Origin: Micromonospora nigra
GTDB taxonomy: Bacteria > Actinomycetota > Actinomycetes > Mycobacteriales > Micromonosporaceae
DNA length: 64,000 nucleotides
Assembly: GCF_900091585.1 (NCBI RefSeq)
Contig: NZ_FMHT01000003.1
Span: 124,001-188,000, forward strand
Reading direction: 5' to 3'
Shown: positions 1-11,893 of the stretch, one piece after another
Layout of the letters: each line of letters opens with the position of its first letter
How positions within the stretch are numbered: the stretch's first letter is position 1
Translations under genes and position numbers: made by a program
The notes under the pieces: generated by a model
What the model was told of the DNA's origin: nothing
Seen by the model: the letters and a program-made list of their open reading frames with translations, nothing else
Database searches by the model: none

Positions 1-196
1 GGTACGAGAAGCCGGGCGAGCCGTCTGTGACGGGGTGTCGTGCGCATGGTGTCGTCCTTTCGTCGCCGACCAGGACCTTCGAGCCTCATCGTCCGGGCGG
101 GCGAGGTCAACAACCACTCGATCACGAAACAGGAAACGCCGCGTGCGTCCCCTACGGTACGTCCATCAAGCGTGACGTACCGTGGCGCAAATTGGG
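1..196. other. Left-edge non-coding stretch
   Basis: No reading frame here looks like a protein. The stretch lies downstream of the minus-strand LacI-type gene and is somewhat less GC-rich around 108-190. It may hold the end of that transcript and the promoter or tail of a gene outside the window. I see no clear terminator hairpin. Confidence 0.3.
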
Positions 197-1207
197 TCAG
201 CGGGCGGGCGGACCGGCGACGCTGTTGCGCACCACGAGGGTCGGCGCGATCGTCCGGCGCAACGCGCCGCCACTGTCCGACGCGATCTGGGCCAGCAACA
301 TGTCGAGACTCGCCTGGGCCACCGCCGCGAAGTCGGGCCGCACGGTGGTCAGCGGCGGGATGAAGTACGCCGCCTCCGGCACGTCGTCGAAGCCCACCAC
401 GCTGATGTCGTCCGGCACCCGCCGGCCGTGTTCGTGCAGGGCGCGCAGCACCCCGAGGGCCAGGTGGTCGTTGGCGGTGAAGACGGCGGTGACCTCCGGC
501 ATCCGGGCCAGCATCTGCCCGCACCGGTATCCCGCCGCGGCGGACCAGTCGGCCGGCACCAGGGGTGGGATCTCCGCGCCCGCCGCGAGCAGCGCCGCCC
601 GCCAACCCTCGATCCGGCCCGCGCTGTCGAACCAGTCCGACGGGCCGGACACGTGCCAGACGGTGGAGTGGCCCGCCTCGAGCAGGTGCTGGGTGGCGGC
701 CCGGGCACCGGCGATTTGGTCGACGGTCACCAGCGGCACCGGCCGGTGCGGGTCGCCGTCGACGGTGACCAACGGAACGCTCTTCGGTAGGCGTTCCAAC
801 GCCTCCCCGGCCGACTCCACCGGCGCGATGACGACGACGCCGGCGACGCGGTGCGCGAGGTGCCGCTCGACGGCCGCGGAGATCGACCGGTGGTCCAGGT
901 TGCGCACACTGCCCACGCTCACGGCGAAACCGGCCTCGGCGGCGGTCTGTTCGAGGGCGGCGAGCAGGGACGCGGGACCGTAGAGGGTGGTGTTCTGCGC
1001 GACGACGCCGATGACCTGGGACCGGCCGGTGACCAGGGCCCGCGCCGCGCGGTTGGGCCGGTAGCCGAGTTCGGCGATGGCGGCCTGGACCCGCAGCCTG
1101 GTCTGCTCCCGCACGTTCGGATGGTCGTTGAGCACCCGTGACACCGTCTGGTGGGACACTCCCGCCAGGCGAGCCACGTCCGTCATCGCCGGATCGCGCA
1201 CGGCCAT
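197..1207 (-). CDS. LacI-family transcriptional regulator
   Basis: A 336-residue DNA-binding repressor. Residues about 8-55 form the LacI helix-turn-helix and hinge (VARLAGVSHQTVSRVLND, then GYRPNRAARALVTGRS). The rest is a periplasmic-binding-protein-like effector domain with the usual VGFDD motif near the end. Length is normal for the family. It is the last of three minus-strand genes, about 260 bp downstream of a CE7-type deacetylase, so control of carbohydrate ester use is a reasonable inference. LacI proteins normally bind a sugar and release an operator near their own operon. The ligand cannot be read from sequence. Confidence 0.9.
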   Translation of the reverse strand: MAVRDPAMTDVARLAGVSHQTVSRVLNDHPNVREQTRLRVQAAIAELGYRPNRAARALVTGRSQVIGVVAQNTTLYGPASLLAALEQTAAEAGFAVSVGSVRNLDHRSISAAVERHLAHRVAGVVVIAPVESAGEALERLPKSVPLVTVDGDPHRPVPLVTVDQIAGARAATQHLLEAGHSTVWHVSGPSDWFDSAGRIEGWRAALLAAGAEIPPLVPADWSAAAGYRCGQMLARMPEVTAVFTANDHLALGVLRALHEHGRRVPDDISVVGFDDVPEAAYFIPPLTTVRPDFAAVAQASLDMLLAQIASDSGGALRRTIAPTLVVRNSVAGPPAR

Positions 1208-1428
1208 GTCCTACTCCCCCGCCTGCCCTTCCGTCGCCGCGGCCCGTCGACGGTGACCGGAGCGGCCTGGGTACGATCCCCGCTCGCGATCCCGTGCCCG
1301 CGCTGCGCGCACGGTTGGGTAGCGCCAGATCAGCGACAGTCTACGCCAGCGGTCGGCCGGGCTGGTTGCGAGGCCATTCCCCGCGCGCCGCCGAGGCGGG
1401 GTGGGTGGGCGCCGGTGCCCCTCGGGGC

Positions 1429-1491
1429 GGGTCAGCCGGCGGGCGGGGCGGGTCAGCGGCGGCGGGGCGGGTCAGCCGGCGGGCGGGGCGG
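1429..1491. repeat. Short GC-rich tandem repeat at the esterase 3' end
   Basis: Three imperfect copies of a roughly 20-bp unit built on GGTCAGCCGGCGGGCGGGGC follow one another, with TCA cores at 1432, 1453 and 1472. The third TCA is the stop codon (minus strand) of the esterase, so repeat expansion has duplicated the stop region. The rest of 1208-1471 shows no gene. Confidence 0.6.
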
Positions 1492-2458
1492 GCACCACAC
1501 GACGCAGGAAGGTCAGCTTCTCGCGGTCGTGGAAACCCTGCCCGCCCTCGTGGTTGTTGAACGGGTACTCGCGCATCTCCTTCACCCCGGCGTAGCAGTT
1601 GTAGGCCGCGTACACCGTCGACGGCGGGCAGACGTCGTCCATCAGGGCGACCGAGAACAGGGCGGGCGCGGTGGCACGCCGGGCGTGGCTCACCCCGTCG
1701 ACGTAGCCGAGCGTCCGGTAGACGGGGTCGACGTGGTCGCGGTGGGCCTTGAGGTAACGGGCGACCTCCGCGTACGGGAGGGTGTCGACGAGGGTGGTGG
1801 CGCGCGGGAAGTCGCACAGGAACGGCACGTCGGTCATGACGGCGGCGAGGTCGTCGACCAGCCCGGCGACGGCCAGGCTGATACCGCCGCCCTGGCTCGC
1901 CCCGGTCACCACGACGCGGGCGGGGTCGACGGCGTCGAGGACGCGCACCGCCCGCACGGCCCGGACGGCGTCGGTGAAGACCCGGCGGTAGTAGTAGGTG
2001 TGCGGGTCCAGGATGCCTCGGGTCATGAACCCGGGGTGCGCCGGGCCGCCCGAGTCCGCAGCCGGGTCGGGAGTGTCCCCGACGCTCCACGACGAGCCCT
2101 GCCCCCGGGTGTCCATGATCAGGTGGGCGTAGCCGGCGGCGGCGTACAGGATCCTCTCGTGTGCCAGGCCCCGACCGCCTCCGTAGCCGACGTACTCGAC
2201 CACGGCGGGCAGCGGGCCCACCCGTCGGGCGGGCAGGTGCAGCCAGGCGCTGACGGGGCTGCCGCCGTAGCCGGGGAACCGCACGTCGAAGGTGTCCACC
2301 AGGGTCAGTCCGGTGTCGACGGGCGTCGCGGTGACGTGCAGGTCGTGGGCGTCGGCGGCGGCGAGCGTGGTCGACCAGAACTCGTCGAAGTCGGCCGGCT
2401 CGGCCAACTCCGGGCGGTAGTTGCGCAGTTGCTCCGGTGGCAGGTCGAAGTGCGGCAT
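1472..2458 (-). CDS. Acetyl xylan esterase / cephalosporin C deacetylase family (CE7, AXE1)
   Basis: A 328-residue alpha/beta hydrolase that probably removes acetyl groups from xylo-oligosaccharides in the cytoplasm; no signal peptide is present. The nucleophile elbow is GASQGG, the acid is in LMDDVCPP and the histidine in NNHEGG near the C-terminus. The order and the PHFDLPPEQLRNYRP opening fit the CE7/AXE1 family (about 320 residues). It lies 37 bp downstream of the PucR-type gene and upstream of the LacI-type gene, all on one strand. Substrate is inferred from the family; cephalosporin C deacetylation is a side activity of these enzymes. Confidence 0.85.
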   Translation of the reverse strand: MPHFDLPPEQLRNYRPELAEPADFDEFWSTTLAAADAHDLHVTATPVDTGLTLVDTFDVRFPGYGGSPVSAWLHLPARRVGPLPAVVEYVGYGGGRGLAHERILYAAAGYAHLIMDTRGQGSSWSVGDTPDPAADSGGPAHPGFMTRGILDPHTYYYRRVFTDAVRAVRAVRVLDAVDPARVVVTGASQGGGISLAVAGLVDDLAAVMTDVPFLCDFPRATTLVDTLPYAEVARYLKAHRDHVDPVYRTLGYVDGVSHARRATAPALFSVALMDDVCPPSTVYAAYNCYAGVKEMREYPFNNHEGGQGFHDREKLTFLRRVVPAPPAG

Positions 2459-2495
2459 GGGGATGACCTCCGGTGTCGGGCGTCTGTCCGGGACC

Positions 2496-3680
2496 CTATC
2501 CGGGCCCGCCGTCGGTCGTCGGGGGGTCGAGACGGCGGGCCAGGACCAGCAGCAGCTCGAACCGGGCGACCGCGTCGTCCAGGTCGGCGCCGTACAGCTC
2601 GCGCAGCCGCCTGAGCCGGTAGCTGACGGTCTGCGGGTGGACGAACAGCTCCGCGGCGACGTCGGCGCGCGAACCCCAGTGCCGCAGCCAGCTGTACAGC
2701 GTCACCAGGAGGTTGTCCTGCTGTGCGGGGCGCAGGTGTGCCAGCGGCGCCAGGCGGCGGTGGGCGAGCACCGCCAGCGCGCCCGTCTCGCCGCGCAGCG
2801 TCAGGGCGCTGAGCCGGTCGTCGACGAACACCGGCCCCGGGTCCGGCCCGACCAGCCCGCCGGTCAGCTCGGCGAGCCGCACCGACGCCGGCACCCGGGC
2901 CCAGCCCAGCGCCGGCCCCACCACGGCCCCGCGCCCGACCAGACTGTCGGTGAGCGCGGCCCGGCTCGTGCGGGTGCCGGCCCGCAGCAGCAGCACCGCG
3001 TCGCGCCCACGCTCGACCACCAGGCCGTCCGCGCCGAAGCGGAACCGCGCGTCACGCGCCTGCTCCGGCGGCAGCAGGACGGGCACCACCACGTCGAGGT
3101 CCGGCCAGCCGATCCGCGAGGCCGCCGCCTCGACCGCGCCGGGCAGGCCGTCGCCGCGCAGGAGCAGTTCGGCGAGCTGGCGGCGACGGTCCCCCTCGCC
3201 GGCCTGTTCCCGCAGTTGGAGGGCGTACCCGTCGGTGCCGGCGGCGGCCAGCTCGTCGACGTACGCGCTGATGGCGTCGGACAGGTCGATGAGTTCGCCG
3301 GTGCCGACGGGACGCAGCCGGGCCAGCGACTCGGAAGCCGTCCGCAGCATCGACCGGGCCGCCATCCGCAGCGCGGCCAGCAGCGCCTCGGGCCCGCGGT
3401 CCTCGCGCGCCTCGGCGGCGCCCAACGCGACGAAGACCTCGCGGATTCCGGGCGGCAGGGCGGGTTCCTCGGTGCCGACGAGGTCGATGAACCGGTCGAG
3501 CGCGACCTGAACGGCGGTGCGCACGTCCCGCGTGAACTTGGCGTCGCGGATGGCGGCGAAGGCCGGCGTCGCCTCGGTGACCGCGACCGCGACGGCCGCC
3601 ACGGTCGCGGGCAGGTGGGGGCGCATCGCGGCGGCCAGGTCGGCCGGGAGCCGCTGCCAGGGGGTTGCGGTCGCGCTCAC
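2496..3680 (-). CDS. PucR/CdaR-type transcriptional regulator
   Basis: A 394-residue regulator. The C-terminal 60 residues carry the PucR-type helix-turn-helix (VAAELFVHPQTVSYRLRRL). The middle (about 160-300) resembles the GGDEF-like domain of CdaR/PucR proteins, and the N-terminal region is an alpha-helical segment common in actinobacterial members. It is divergent from the aldolase-aminotransferase gene with about 120 bp between starts and a perfect palindrome in the gap. Control of that catabolic operon is therefore the simplest inference. Members usually act as activators responding to a pathway metabolite, which is unknown here. Confidence 0.85.
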   Translation of the reverse strand: MSATATPWQRLPADLAAAMRPHLPATVAAVAVAVTEATPAFAAIRDAKFTRDVRTAVQVALDRFIDLVGTEEPALPPGIREVFVALGAAEAREDRGPEALLAALRMAARSMLRTASESLARLRPVGTGELIDLSDAISAYVDELAAAGTDGYALQLREQAGEGDRRRQLAELLLRGDGLPGAVEAAASRIGWPDLDVVVPVLLPPEQARDARFRFGADGLVVERGRDAVLLLRAGTRTSRAALTDSLVGRGAVVGPALGWARVPASVRLAELTGGLVGPDPGPVFVDDRLSALTLRGETGALAVLAHRRLAPLAHLRPAQQDNLLVTLYSWLRHWGSRADVAAELFVHPQTVSYRLRRLRELYGADLDDAVARFELLLVLARRLDPPTTDGGPG

Positions 3681-3690
3681 CCCGGGATCT

Positions 3691-3705
3691 TGTCACGCCG
3701 TGACA
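3691..3705. promoter_or_regulatory. Palindromic operator candidate between divergent genes
   Basis: TGTCAC-GCC-GTGACA is a perfect 6-3-6 inverted repeat lying 11 bp upstream of the PucR-type start and about 100 bp upstream of the aldolase-aminotransferase start. Its placement suggests binding by the PucR-type protein or another local regulator. No experimental motif is matched. Confidence 0.5.
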
Positions 3706-3803
3706 GAAACAGCCCGGTTTCTCGCTGCCGGCGGGACGGTGATCCGGGCGCGTCCGCCGGGTGACGATGGACGTCGCCCGTGGTCGCGACCGAGGAGGAT
3801 GTC

Positions 3804-6098
3804 GTGCAGCACCTCATGTCCCGTCGACACGTCGTCGACATGTGCCGCACGATGCTCGCGCGGGGCTACCTCAAGGCGACCGAGGGCAACGTGTCCGTCC
3901 GGGTCCCCGGTCACCGGCTCTACGCGGTGACCCCGAGCAACTACGACTACGACCGGATGCGCGTCGAGGACGTCTGCATCGTCGACTTCGACGGCAGGCA
4001 CGTGCCCGACGGCCCCGGCGAGGGGCTGGCGCCGTCCATCGAGTGCGGGATGCACGCCAACATCTACCGGGAACGCCCGGACGTCAACGCGATCGTGCAC
4101 ACCCACCAGCCGTACGCCTCGGCCCTGGCCTTCCTGCGCAAGCCGATCCCGGCTCTCACCGACGAGCAGGTGCGCTTCCTGGGCAGGCAGGTGGCCATCG
4201 TCGACTACGCCCCGTCGGGCACCGGTTGGCTGGCGAGGAACGTGCAGAAGAAGGTTGCCGGCGGGGACAACGCCTTCATCATCGCCAACCACGGCATCGT
4301 CGCGCTGGGCACCGACCCGGACCGGGCGGTGTTCAACATGGCGCTGCTGGAGAAGGTCTCCCTCGCCTACCTGCTGGCCCTGACCACCGAGACCGGCCGG
4401 GTCTACACGATCCCCGCCGCGATCCGCGAGGTCGCCTTCAGCAAGCTGCGCGCCGACGAGAAGCGCATCGCCGCCCAGCTCACCGAGGCGGTGGAGCCGC
4501 TGCGGGTGCCCGCCGACGAGGAACTGCCGAGCGCCGACGCGGTGTCCGCCGAGGCGGCGGGCACGGCACGCGACCAGGCCGACCAGCAAGGCCAGCCCGA
4601 CCGAGCCGACGACCGGCGCGACCAGGAGTCCCCCGGCGGCGAGTCGGCGCGGCTCGGGTACGCGATCAGCGAGTATCCCGACGTGGACGACGTGATGCGG
4701 CGGTTGCGGGCGCTGACCGCGCAGCCGGTGCGCGGGCTGCGCCACGACGCCATGCTCGACGTGCTGGGCTGGTTCGACACCAAGTGCCGGGCCAGCCGGG
4801 AGATCACCGACCGCGCGAAGTTGCGCATCCCGGGCGGGGTGCAGCACAACCTGGCCTTCAACTACCCGTTCCCCCTCGCCATCGACAAGGCCGAGGGCGC
4901 ACACCTGGTCGACCGCGACGGCAACACCTACATCGACTTCCTCCAGGCCGGCGGCCCGACCGTCCTGGGCAGCAACTACGCGCCGGTCAACGAGCGGGTC
5001 GCCGAGGCCGTGCGGGAGTCCGGGCCGGTGACCGGGCTGTTCCACGAGTACGAGCTGAAGCTCGCCGAGATCATCCACCGGTACCTGCCGCACGTGGAGA
5101 TGTACCGCTCCCTCGGCTCCGGCACCGAGGCGGTGATGGCCGCCGTGCGCGGGGCCCGCGCCTTCACCGGCAAGAAGATGGTGATCAAGGTGGGCGGGGC
5201 GTACCACGGCTGGTCCGACACGATGGTCTACGGGCTGCGGGTGCCCGGCACCTACCGGATGAACGCCAAGGGCATCCCCTTCGGCGCCACCAGCCGCACC
5301 CGGGAGGCGTTCCCGCACGACCTGGGCCAGCTGCGGCGCAAGCTGATCGAGAACCGGGTACGCGGCGGCACCGCCGCCGTGGTCGTCGAGCCCCTCGGCC
5401 CCGAGTCGGGCACCCGACCCGCCCCACGCGACTTCAACGCGAAGGTCCGCGAGCTGTGCGACGAGTTCGGCGCGTTGCTGGTCTTCGACGAGGTGGTCAC
5501 CGGCTTCCGGCTCGGCCTGGGCGGCGCGGCCGGCTACTTCGGCGTCACCCCCGACCTCACCGTGCTGGGGAAGGCGGTCTCCGGTGGCTACCCGATGGCC
5601 GGCGGGGTGGGCGGCCGGGCCGACGTCATGGCGGTGTTCGGCTCCGGTCTCGACGGCCGCAGCGGCGCGCACATCCAGGTCGGCGGCACCCTGTCGGCCA
5701 ACCCGCTGTCCTGCGCGGCGGGTTACTTCGCCATCGAGGAGATGGCGCGCACCAACGCGCCGGTGATCGCCGGGCGGGCCGGCGACCGGCTGACCCGTGG
5801 CCTGCAACGGCTGATCGACCGGTTCGGCCTGCCGTACGTGGCCTACAACCAGGGGTCGATCGTGCACCTGGAGTGCAGTGGCGTCATGCTGCTGGACATG
5901 CGCAACCCGGTGAAGCTGCTGCGGGAGAACAAGGCCCGCAAGCGGCTGATGGAACAGATGGGCGCCGCGTACGCCGCGCACGGCATCATCACCCTCGCCG
6001 GCTCCCGGATGTACACGTCGATGGCCGACACCGACGAGGTGATCGACGACGCCCTGGCCCGGTTCGAGCGGGTGTTCGAGCTGGTCGAGGGGGTCTGA
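3804..6098 (+). CDS. Fused class II aldolase/adducin - class III aminotransferase
   Basis: A two-enzyme fusion of about 764 residues. Residues about 1-215 are a class II aldolase/epimerase domain with metal-binding histidines in IVHTHQPYA and NHGIVALG. A charged Ala/Asp/Gln-rich linker (about 240-280) follows. From about 320 to the end is a fold-type I class III aminotransferase, glutamate-1-semialdehyde-aminotransferase-like, with FDEVVTGFR and the PLP lysine in LGKAVSGG. GTG 3804 was chosen because GAGGAGG lies 5 bp upstream; GTG 3780 is an in-frame alternative. The kinase gene follows after 5 bp. Substrate is unknown: an aldolase, a transaminase and a sugar kinase together suggest breakdown of an unusual (amino) sugar or polyol. 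Confidence 0.85.
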   Translation: MQHLMSRRHVVDMCRTMLARGYLKATEGNVSVRVPGHRLYAVTPSNYDYDRMRVEDVCIVDFDGRHVPDGPGEGLAPSIECGMHANIYRERPDVNAIVHTHQPYASALAFLRKPIPALTDEQVRFLGRQVAIVDYAPSGTGWLARNVQKKVAGGDNAFIIANHGIVALGTDPDRAVFNMALLEKVSLAYLLALTTETGRVYTIPAAIREVAFSKLRADEKRIAAQLTEAVEPLRVPADEELPSADAVSAEAAGTARDQADQQGQPDRADDRRDQESPGGESARLGYAISEYPDVDDVMRRLRALTAQPVRGLRHDAMLDVLGWFDTKCRASREITDRAKLRIPGGVQHNLAFNYPFPLAIDKAEGAHLVDRDGNTYIDFLQAGGPTVLGSNYAPVNERVAEAVRESGPVTGLFHEYELKLAEIIHRYLPHVEMYRSLGSGTEAVMAAVRGARAFTGKKMVIKVGGAYHGWSDTMVYGLRVPGTYRMNAKGIPFGATSRTREAFPHDLGQLRRKLIENRVRGGTAAVVVEPLGPESGTRPAPRDFNAKVRELCDEFGALLVFDEVVTGFRLGLGGAAGYFGVTPDLTVLGKAVSGGYPMAGGVGGRADVMAVFGSGLDGRSGAHIQVGGTLSANPLSCAAGYFAIEEMARTNAPVIAGRAGDRLTRGLQRLIDRFGLPYVAYNQGSIVHLECSGVMLLDMRNPVKLLRENKARKRLMEQMGAAYAAHGIITLAGSRMYTSMADTDEVIDDALARFERVFELVEGV

Positions 6099-6103
6099 GT
6101 CGG

Positions 6104-7692
6104 GTGGGGGCCACACCGCCGCAGGTCCTCGCGATCGACCTCGGCACCTCCGGGATGAAGGCCGCCCTCGTCGCCGCCGACGGCACCGTCACCGGCTGGG
6201 CCGAGCGGGCGGTGCCGCTGCGGGTGCTGCCCGGCGGCGGGGCGGAACAGGACCCGCTCGCCTGGTGGGACGCCCTCGGTCAGGTCACCGCCGAGCTGGG
6301 TCGTGCCCATCCCGGGCACCTGCGGGCGGTGACCACCGTGTGCGCCTCGACGCAGGGCGAGGGGACCATCGCCGTCGACGCCGCCGGCGAGCCGCTGACC
6401 GCGTGCATCAGCTGGCTCGACATGCGCGGCAGGCCCCACCTGCGCCGGCAGTTCGGCGGCTTCCCGTCGTACCAGGGGATGTCGGTGCGGCGCATCGCGC
6501 GCTGGCTGCGCCTGACCGGCGGGATGCCGTCGCCGACCGGCAAGGACCCCGCCGCCCACATGCTGCTGGTCCGCGACGAGATGCCGGCGGTGTACGCGCG
6601 CACCGCGTCGTTCCTCAACGTGCTCGACTGGATCAACCTGCGGCTGACCGGGCGCACCGTCGCCACCGTCGACTCGATCCTCACCTCCTGGGTGACGGAC
6701 AACCGGCGGCCCGGTGACGTCCGGTACGCCCCCGCCCTGGTCGCCGACTGCGGCATCGACGCCGACAAGTTGCCGCCGATCGTCGCGTGCACCGAGGTGG
6801 TCGGCACGCTCAGCCCGGCCGCCGCCGCTCACCTGGGGCTGCCGCAGTCGGTGCGGGTGGTGGCGGGGGCCGTCGACAACTCCGCCGCCGCGGTCGGCGC
6901 GGGCACCACCAGCGACAACGAACCCCACCTCTATCTCGGCACATCGTCGTGGATCGCCGCCCACGTGCCGCGCAAGAAGACCGACGTCGCCGCCGGCATC
7001 GCGGCGGTGCCGTGCGCGCTGCCGGACCGCTACCTGATGACGGCCCTGCAGGCCACCGCCGGGGCCAACCTGACCTGGCTGCGCGACAAGGTGGTCGAGT
7101 ACGACGATCCGTTGCTCAGCGCCGGGCACGTCAGCCGGGACGAGGGTCGATCTTCGACGCCTTCGACGCGATCCTGCCGACCGTGCCGCCGGGCGCGAAC
7201 GGGGTGCTCTACACCCCCTGGCTGTACGGCGAACGCGCCCCCGTCGACGACGCCAACCTGCGTGCCGCGTTCCTCAACATCTCCCTCGACACCAACCGCT
7301 CGGACCTGCTGCGGGCGGTCTTCGAGGGGGTCGCGTTGAACACCCGGTGGCTGGCCGGGGCGGTCGACCGGTTCCTCGGCGCGCCGGTCACCTCGATGGC
7401 CGTCACGGGAGGCGGCGCGTTGTCGGACTCGTGGTGCCAGATCTTCGCCGATGTGCTGGGCATCGAGATCCGCCGCGACGCCCAGCCGCTCGCCGTCAAC
7501 GCCCGGGGCGCGGGCTGGATCGGCGCTGTCGGCGTGGGAATGCTCTCCTTCGCCGACATCCCCGCGCTGATGCGCACCGACCGGGTGTTCACCCCGACGC
7601 CCGCCCACCGGGCGACCTACGACGAGTTGTTCGCCGTCTACCGGGATCTGCACCGGCGGCTGGCCCCGGTCTACCGGCGACTGCACCGCTGA
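6104..7692 (+). pseudogene. FGGY-family carbohydrate kinase, frameshifted
   Basis: Together two frames encode a roughly 530-residue FGGY sugar kinase. The first frame (GTG 6104 to about 7146) has the phosphate-binding start AIDLGTSGMKAALV and continues past VDNSAAAVGAGTT. The second frame (about 7144-7692) resumes with SIFDAFDAILP and contains the nucleotide-site GGGALSDSW. The switch falls in the G run at 7144-7146. Adding one G would restore ...DEGSIFDAF..., so one base is missing, either by real mutation or by read error. It follows the aldolase-aminotransferase by 5 bp and should phosphorylate that pathway's sugar. If the lesion is real, only the N-terminal two thirds would be made. Confidence 0.8.
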
Positions 7693-7828
7693 ACAGCGGG
7701 AACCACCGCTGCGCGCCGGCTGCCGCCGGCCGTTGGCCCTGACACCGCACGCCGCGAGGTGTGGCGGGCACCCCACCGGTGTGACGATCCCATGGTCCCG
7801 GCGTGCCGTGATCAGGAGGTCCACCGCC

Positions 7829-8728
7829 ATGAGCTCCGGTCTGTCGATCGTGTTGTTCCCCGTCGCGCTGGGCATCGTCATGCTCGGCCTCGGGCTCACC
7901 CTGACGGTGGACGACTTCCGCCGCGTCCTGGCCTACCCCCGGGCCGTCGTCGTGTCGCTGGTCTGCCAGATGCTGGTCCTGCCGGCCATCTGCCTGGGGC
8001 TGGTCCTGGTCGCCGACCTGCGGGCCGAACTGGCCGTCGGGATGATGCTGCTGGCCGCCTCCCCCGGTGGCAGCACGGCCAGCCTCTACAGCCACCTGTT
8101 CAAGGGCAACGTCGCGCTCAACCTGACCCTGACCGCCATCAACTCGGTGCTGGCCCTGTTCACCCTGCCCCTGATCGTGAACCTGTCCGTCGCCGCGTTC
8201 ATCGGCTCGGACAGCTCCATCGGGCTGCCGGTCGACAAGGTGATCCAGGTGTTCGCCCTCGTGCTCGTCCCCATCGCGGTCGGCATGACCGTGCGCCGGC
8301 GGCGGCCCGCCTTCGCCGCACGCATGCAGCGACCCGTGAAGATCGTCTCCGTCGTCGTCCTCGTCGTGGTCCTCACCGGCGCCGTGCTCGGCATCCGGGG
8401 TGAAATCGCCGCCACGGTGGGTGCGGTGGGTCTGGTCGCCCTGGTGTTCAACCTCGCCAGCCTGGCCGTCGGGTACGCCGTGCCGCGCCTGCTGCGCGTC
8501 GGGCACCCCGAGGCCGTGGCCTCGTCGTTCGAGATCGGCATCCACAACGCCACCCTGGCCATCACCATCGCGCTCAGCCCGGCCCTGCTGAACAACAGCG
8601 ACATCGGGATGCCCCCGGCCATCTACGGCACACTGATGTTCTTCACCGCCGCGGTGTTCGGGTTCGTCGCCGCCCGGCACCGCAGCGTCGCCACCGCCGG
8701 CGGGCGCGTGCCCACCTCGGCAAGGTGA
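7829..8728 (+). CDS. BASS-family (bile acid:sodium symporter-like) transporter
   Basis: A 299-residue integral membrane protein with nine or ten hydrophobic segments. The family signature region is LLAASPGGSTASLYSHLFKG, and the second conserved half-site lies near EIGIHNATLAITIALSP. ATG 7829 is preceded by AGGAGGT with 8 bp spacing, which excludes an upstream in-frame start at 7733. BASS proteins are sodium-coupled importers of organic acids. Coming 137 bp after the kinase on the same strand, it probably imports the compound degraded by the upstream enzymes, but the substrate cannot be assigned. Confidence 0.85.
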   Translation: MSSGLSIVLFPVALGIVMLGLGLTLTVDDFRRVLAYPRAVVVSLVCQMLVLPAICLGLVLVADLRAELAVGMMLLAASPGGSTASLYSHLFKGNVALNLTLTAINSVLALFTLPLIVNLSVAAFIGSDSSIGLPVDKVIQVFALVLVPIAVGMTVRRRRPAFAARMQRPVKIVSVVVLVVVLTGAVLGIRGEIAATVGAVGLVALVFNLASLAVGYAVPRLLRVGHPEAVASSFEIGIHNATLAITIALSPALLNNSDIGMPPAIYGTLMFFTAAVFGFVAARHRSVATAGGRVPTSAR

Positions 8729-8845
8729 GGAGCGGCCACCCGGGCTAGTCACCGCACATCGGGCATCCGGGGAGTTTGCCGACAAGGGCTGAGGGTACGG
8801 CCACGAGGACCCCGCTCGTAGCCGTCCACGGAGGAACTCGCCCAG

Positions 8846-11095
<2,250 letters not shown>

Positions 11096-11111
11096 TCCGC
11101 GCCGTTCCGGT

Positions 11112-11148
11112 CGAGGGCCGTCCACCGCCGAGGCGGGGGCGGCCCTCG
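11112..11148. terminator. Bidirectional hairpin terminator
   Basis: CGAGGGCCG (11112-11120) pairs with CGGCCCTCG (11140-11148), and an inner CCGCC/GGCGG stem extends the fold. It sits between the convergent catalase and DUF2071 genes, as expected for a shared terminator. Confidence 0.6.
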
Positions 11149-11158
11149 TCGCGCCCGG

Positions 11159-11893
11159 TCAGCGCAGGGCGACCGGCGGGCCGAACCGGACCGGGACGCC
11201 GGGCGCGTAGAGCACGCTGGCCGGCGCGCCGGCCGGCGGCGGCAGCCCGGCGGCGGCGACCAGTTCGTCGTCGAGGTGCAGCAGCTCGGCCCGGTGCAAC
11301 GGCCAGCGGGGATGCCAGTTCGGCAGGTGCAGCGTCCGCCCGTACGCCCGGGTGTGCAGGCCCCAGCGGGCGGTGACGAAGTGTTCCAGCGGGGTCGGGT
11401 CGGCGATGGGCCCGCCGACCCGTACCGTCATCCGGCTCGCCGCCCCGACGGGGCCGGGCCAGCGACGCCGGCACCGGTAGGTGAGCCGGTCACCGTCGCG
11501 GTCCAGCCGCATCCTCGACCACAGGTACGGCAGTCGCAGGGTCGCCCGGGCGACCAGCACCGGGATCAGGCGGGACGCGTCGAGCGACCGGAACACCACC
11601 GCACGCCGGCCGGTGTCGTCGACGGAGTAGAGCCGGACGTTGGTCTCCCAGAAGCTGCCGAAGTAGGGCACCGCCGGCCCGAGGCCGAACCCCAGCCCGA
11701 CCATCCGGAAGCCGATCAGGCCGACGTGACTGACCCCGTCGAGGGTGTCCGGGCGGGTACCGGGAGGCAGCAGCGGCGCGACGACCTCCGGGGCGACCGC
11801 CCAGTGCAGGAAGGTGAGATGCTCCCAGCGCTGCCGCAGGACCGCGCGGTGGAACCCCTGACCGGGTGCCGCGTCGACGGGCTCGATGTTCAC
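11159..11893 (-). CDS. DUF2071 family protein (YqjF-like)
   Basis: A 244-residue protein of the DUF2071 family, whose biochemical role is not established. Family-like features include an opening [12 protein letters not shown] segment, [11 protein letters not shown], and [17 protein letters not shown] in the middle. GTG 11893 with AGGATGG upstream gives the usual family length; TTG 11944 would add 17 residues. It is divergent from sthA and convergent with katE. No membrane segments or catalytic motif were recognised. Confidence 0.75.
   Translation of the reverse strand: MNIEPVDAAPGQGFHRAVLRQRWEHLTFLHWAVAPEVVAPLLPPGTRPDTLDGVSHVGLIGFRMVGLGFGLGPAVPYFGSFWETNVRLYSVDDTGRRAVVFRSLDASRLIPVLVARATLRLPYLWSRMRLDRDGDRLTYRCRRRWPGPVGAASRMTVRVGGPIADPTPLEHFVTARWGLHTRAYGRTLHLPNWHPRWPLHRAELLHLDDELVAAAGLPPPAGAPASVLYAPGVPVRFGPPVALR

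Noticed and set aside
3693..6116. A long minus-strand frame opposite the aldolase-aminotransferase
   Set aside because: No domain is recognisable, composition is His/Gly/Val-biased, and the plus strand encodes a well-conserved fusion enzyme.
8760..8845. A thiamine-riboswitch-like GGGCTGAGGGTAC string before katE
   Set aside because: The second conserved TPP element (CCTGA and following stem) is missing and catalase is not a thiamine gene.
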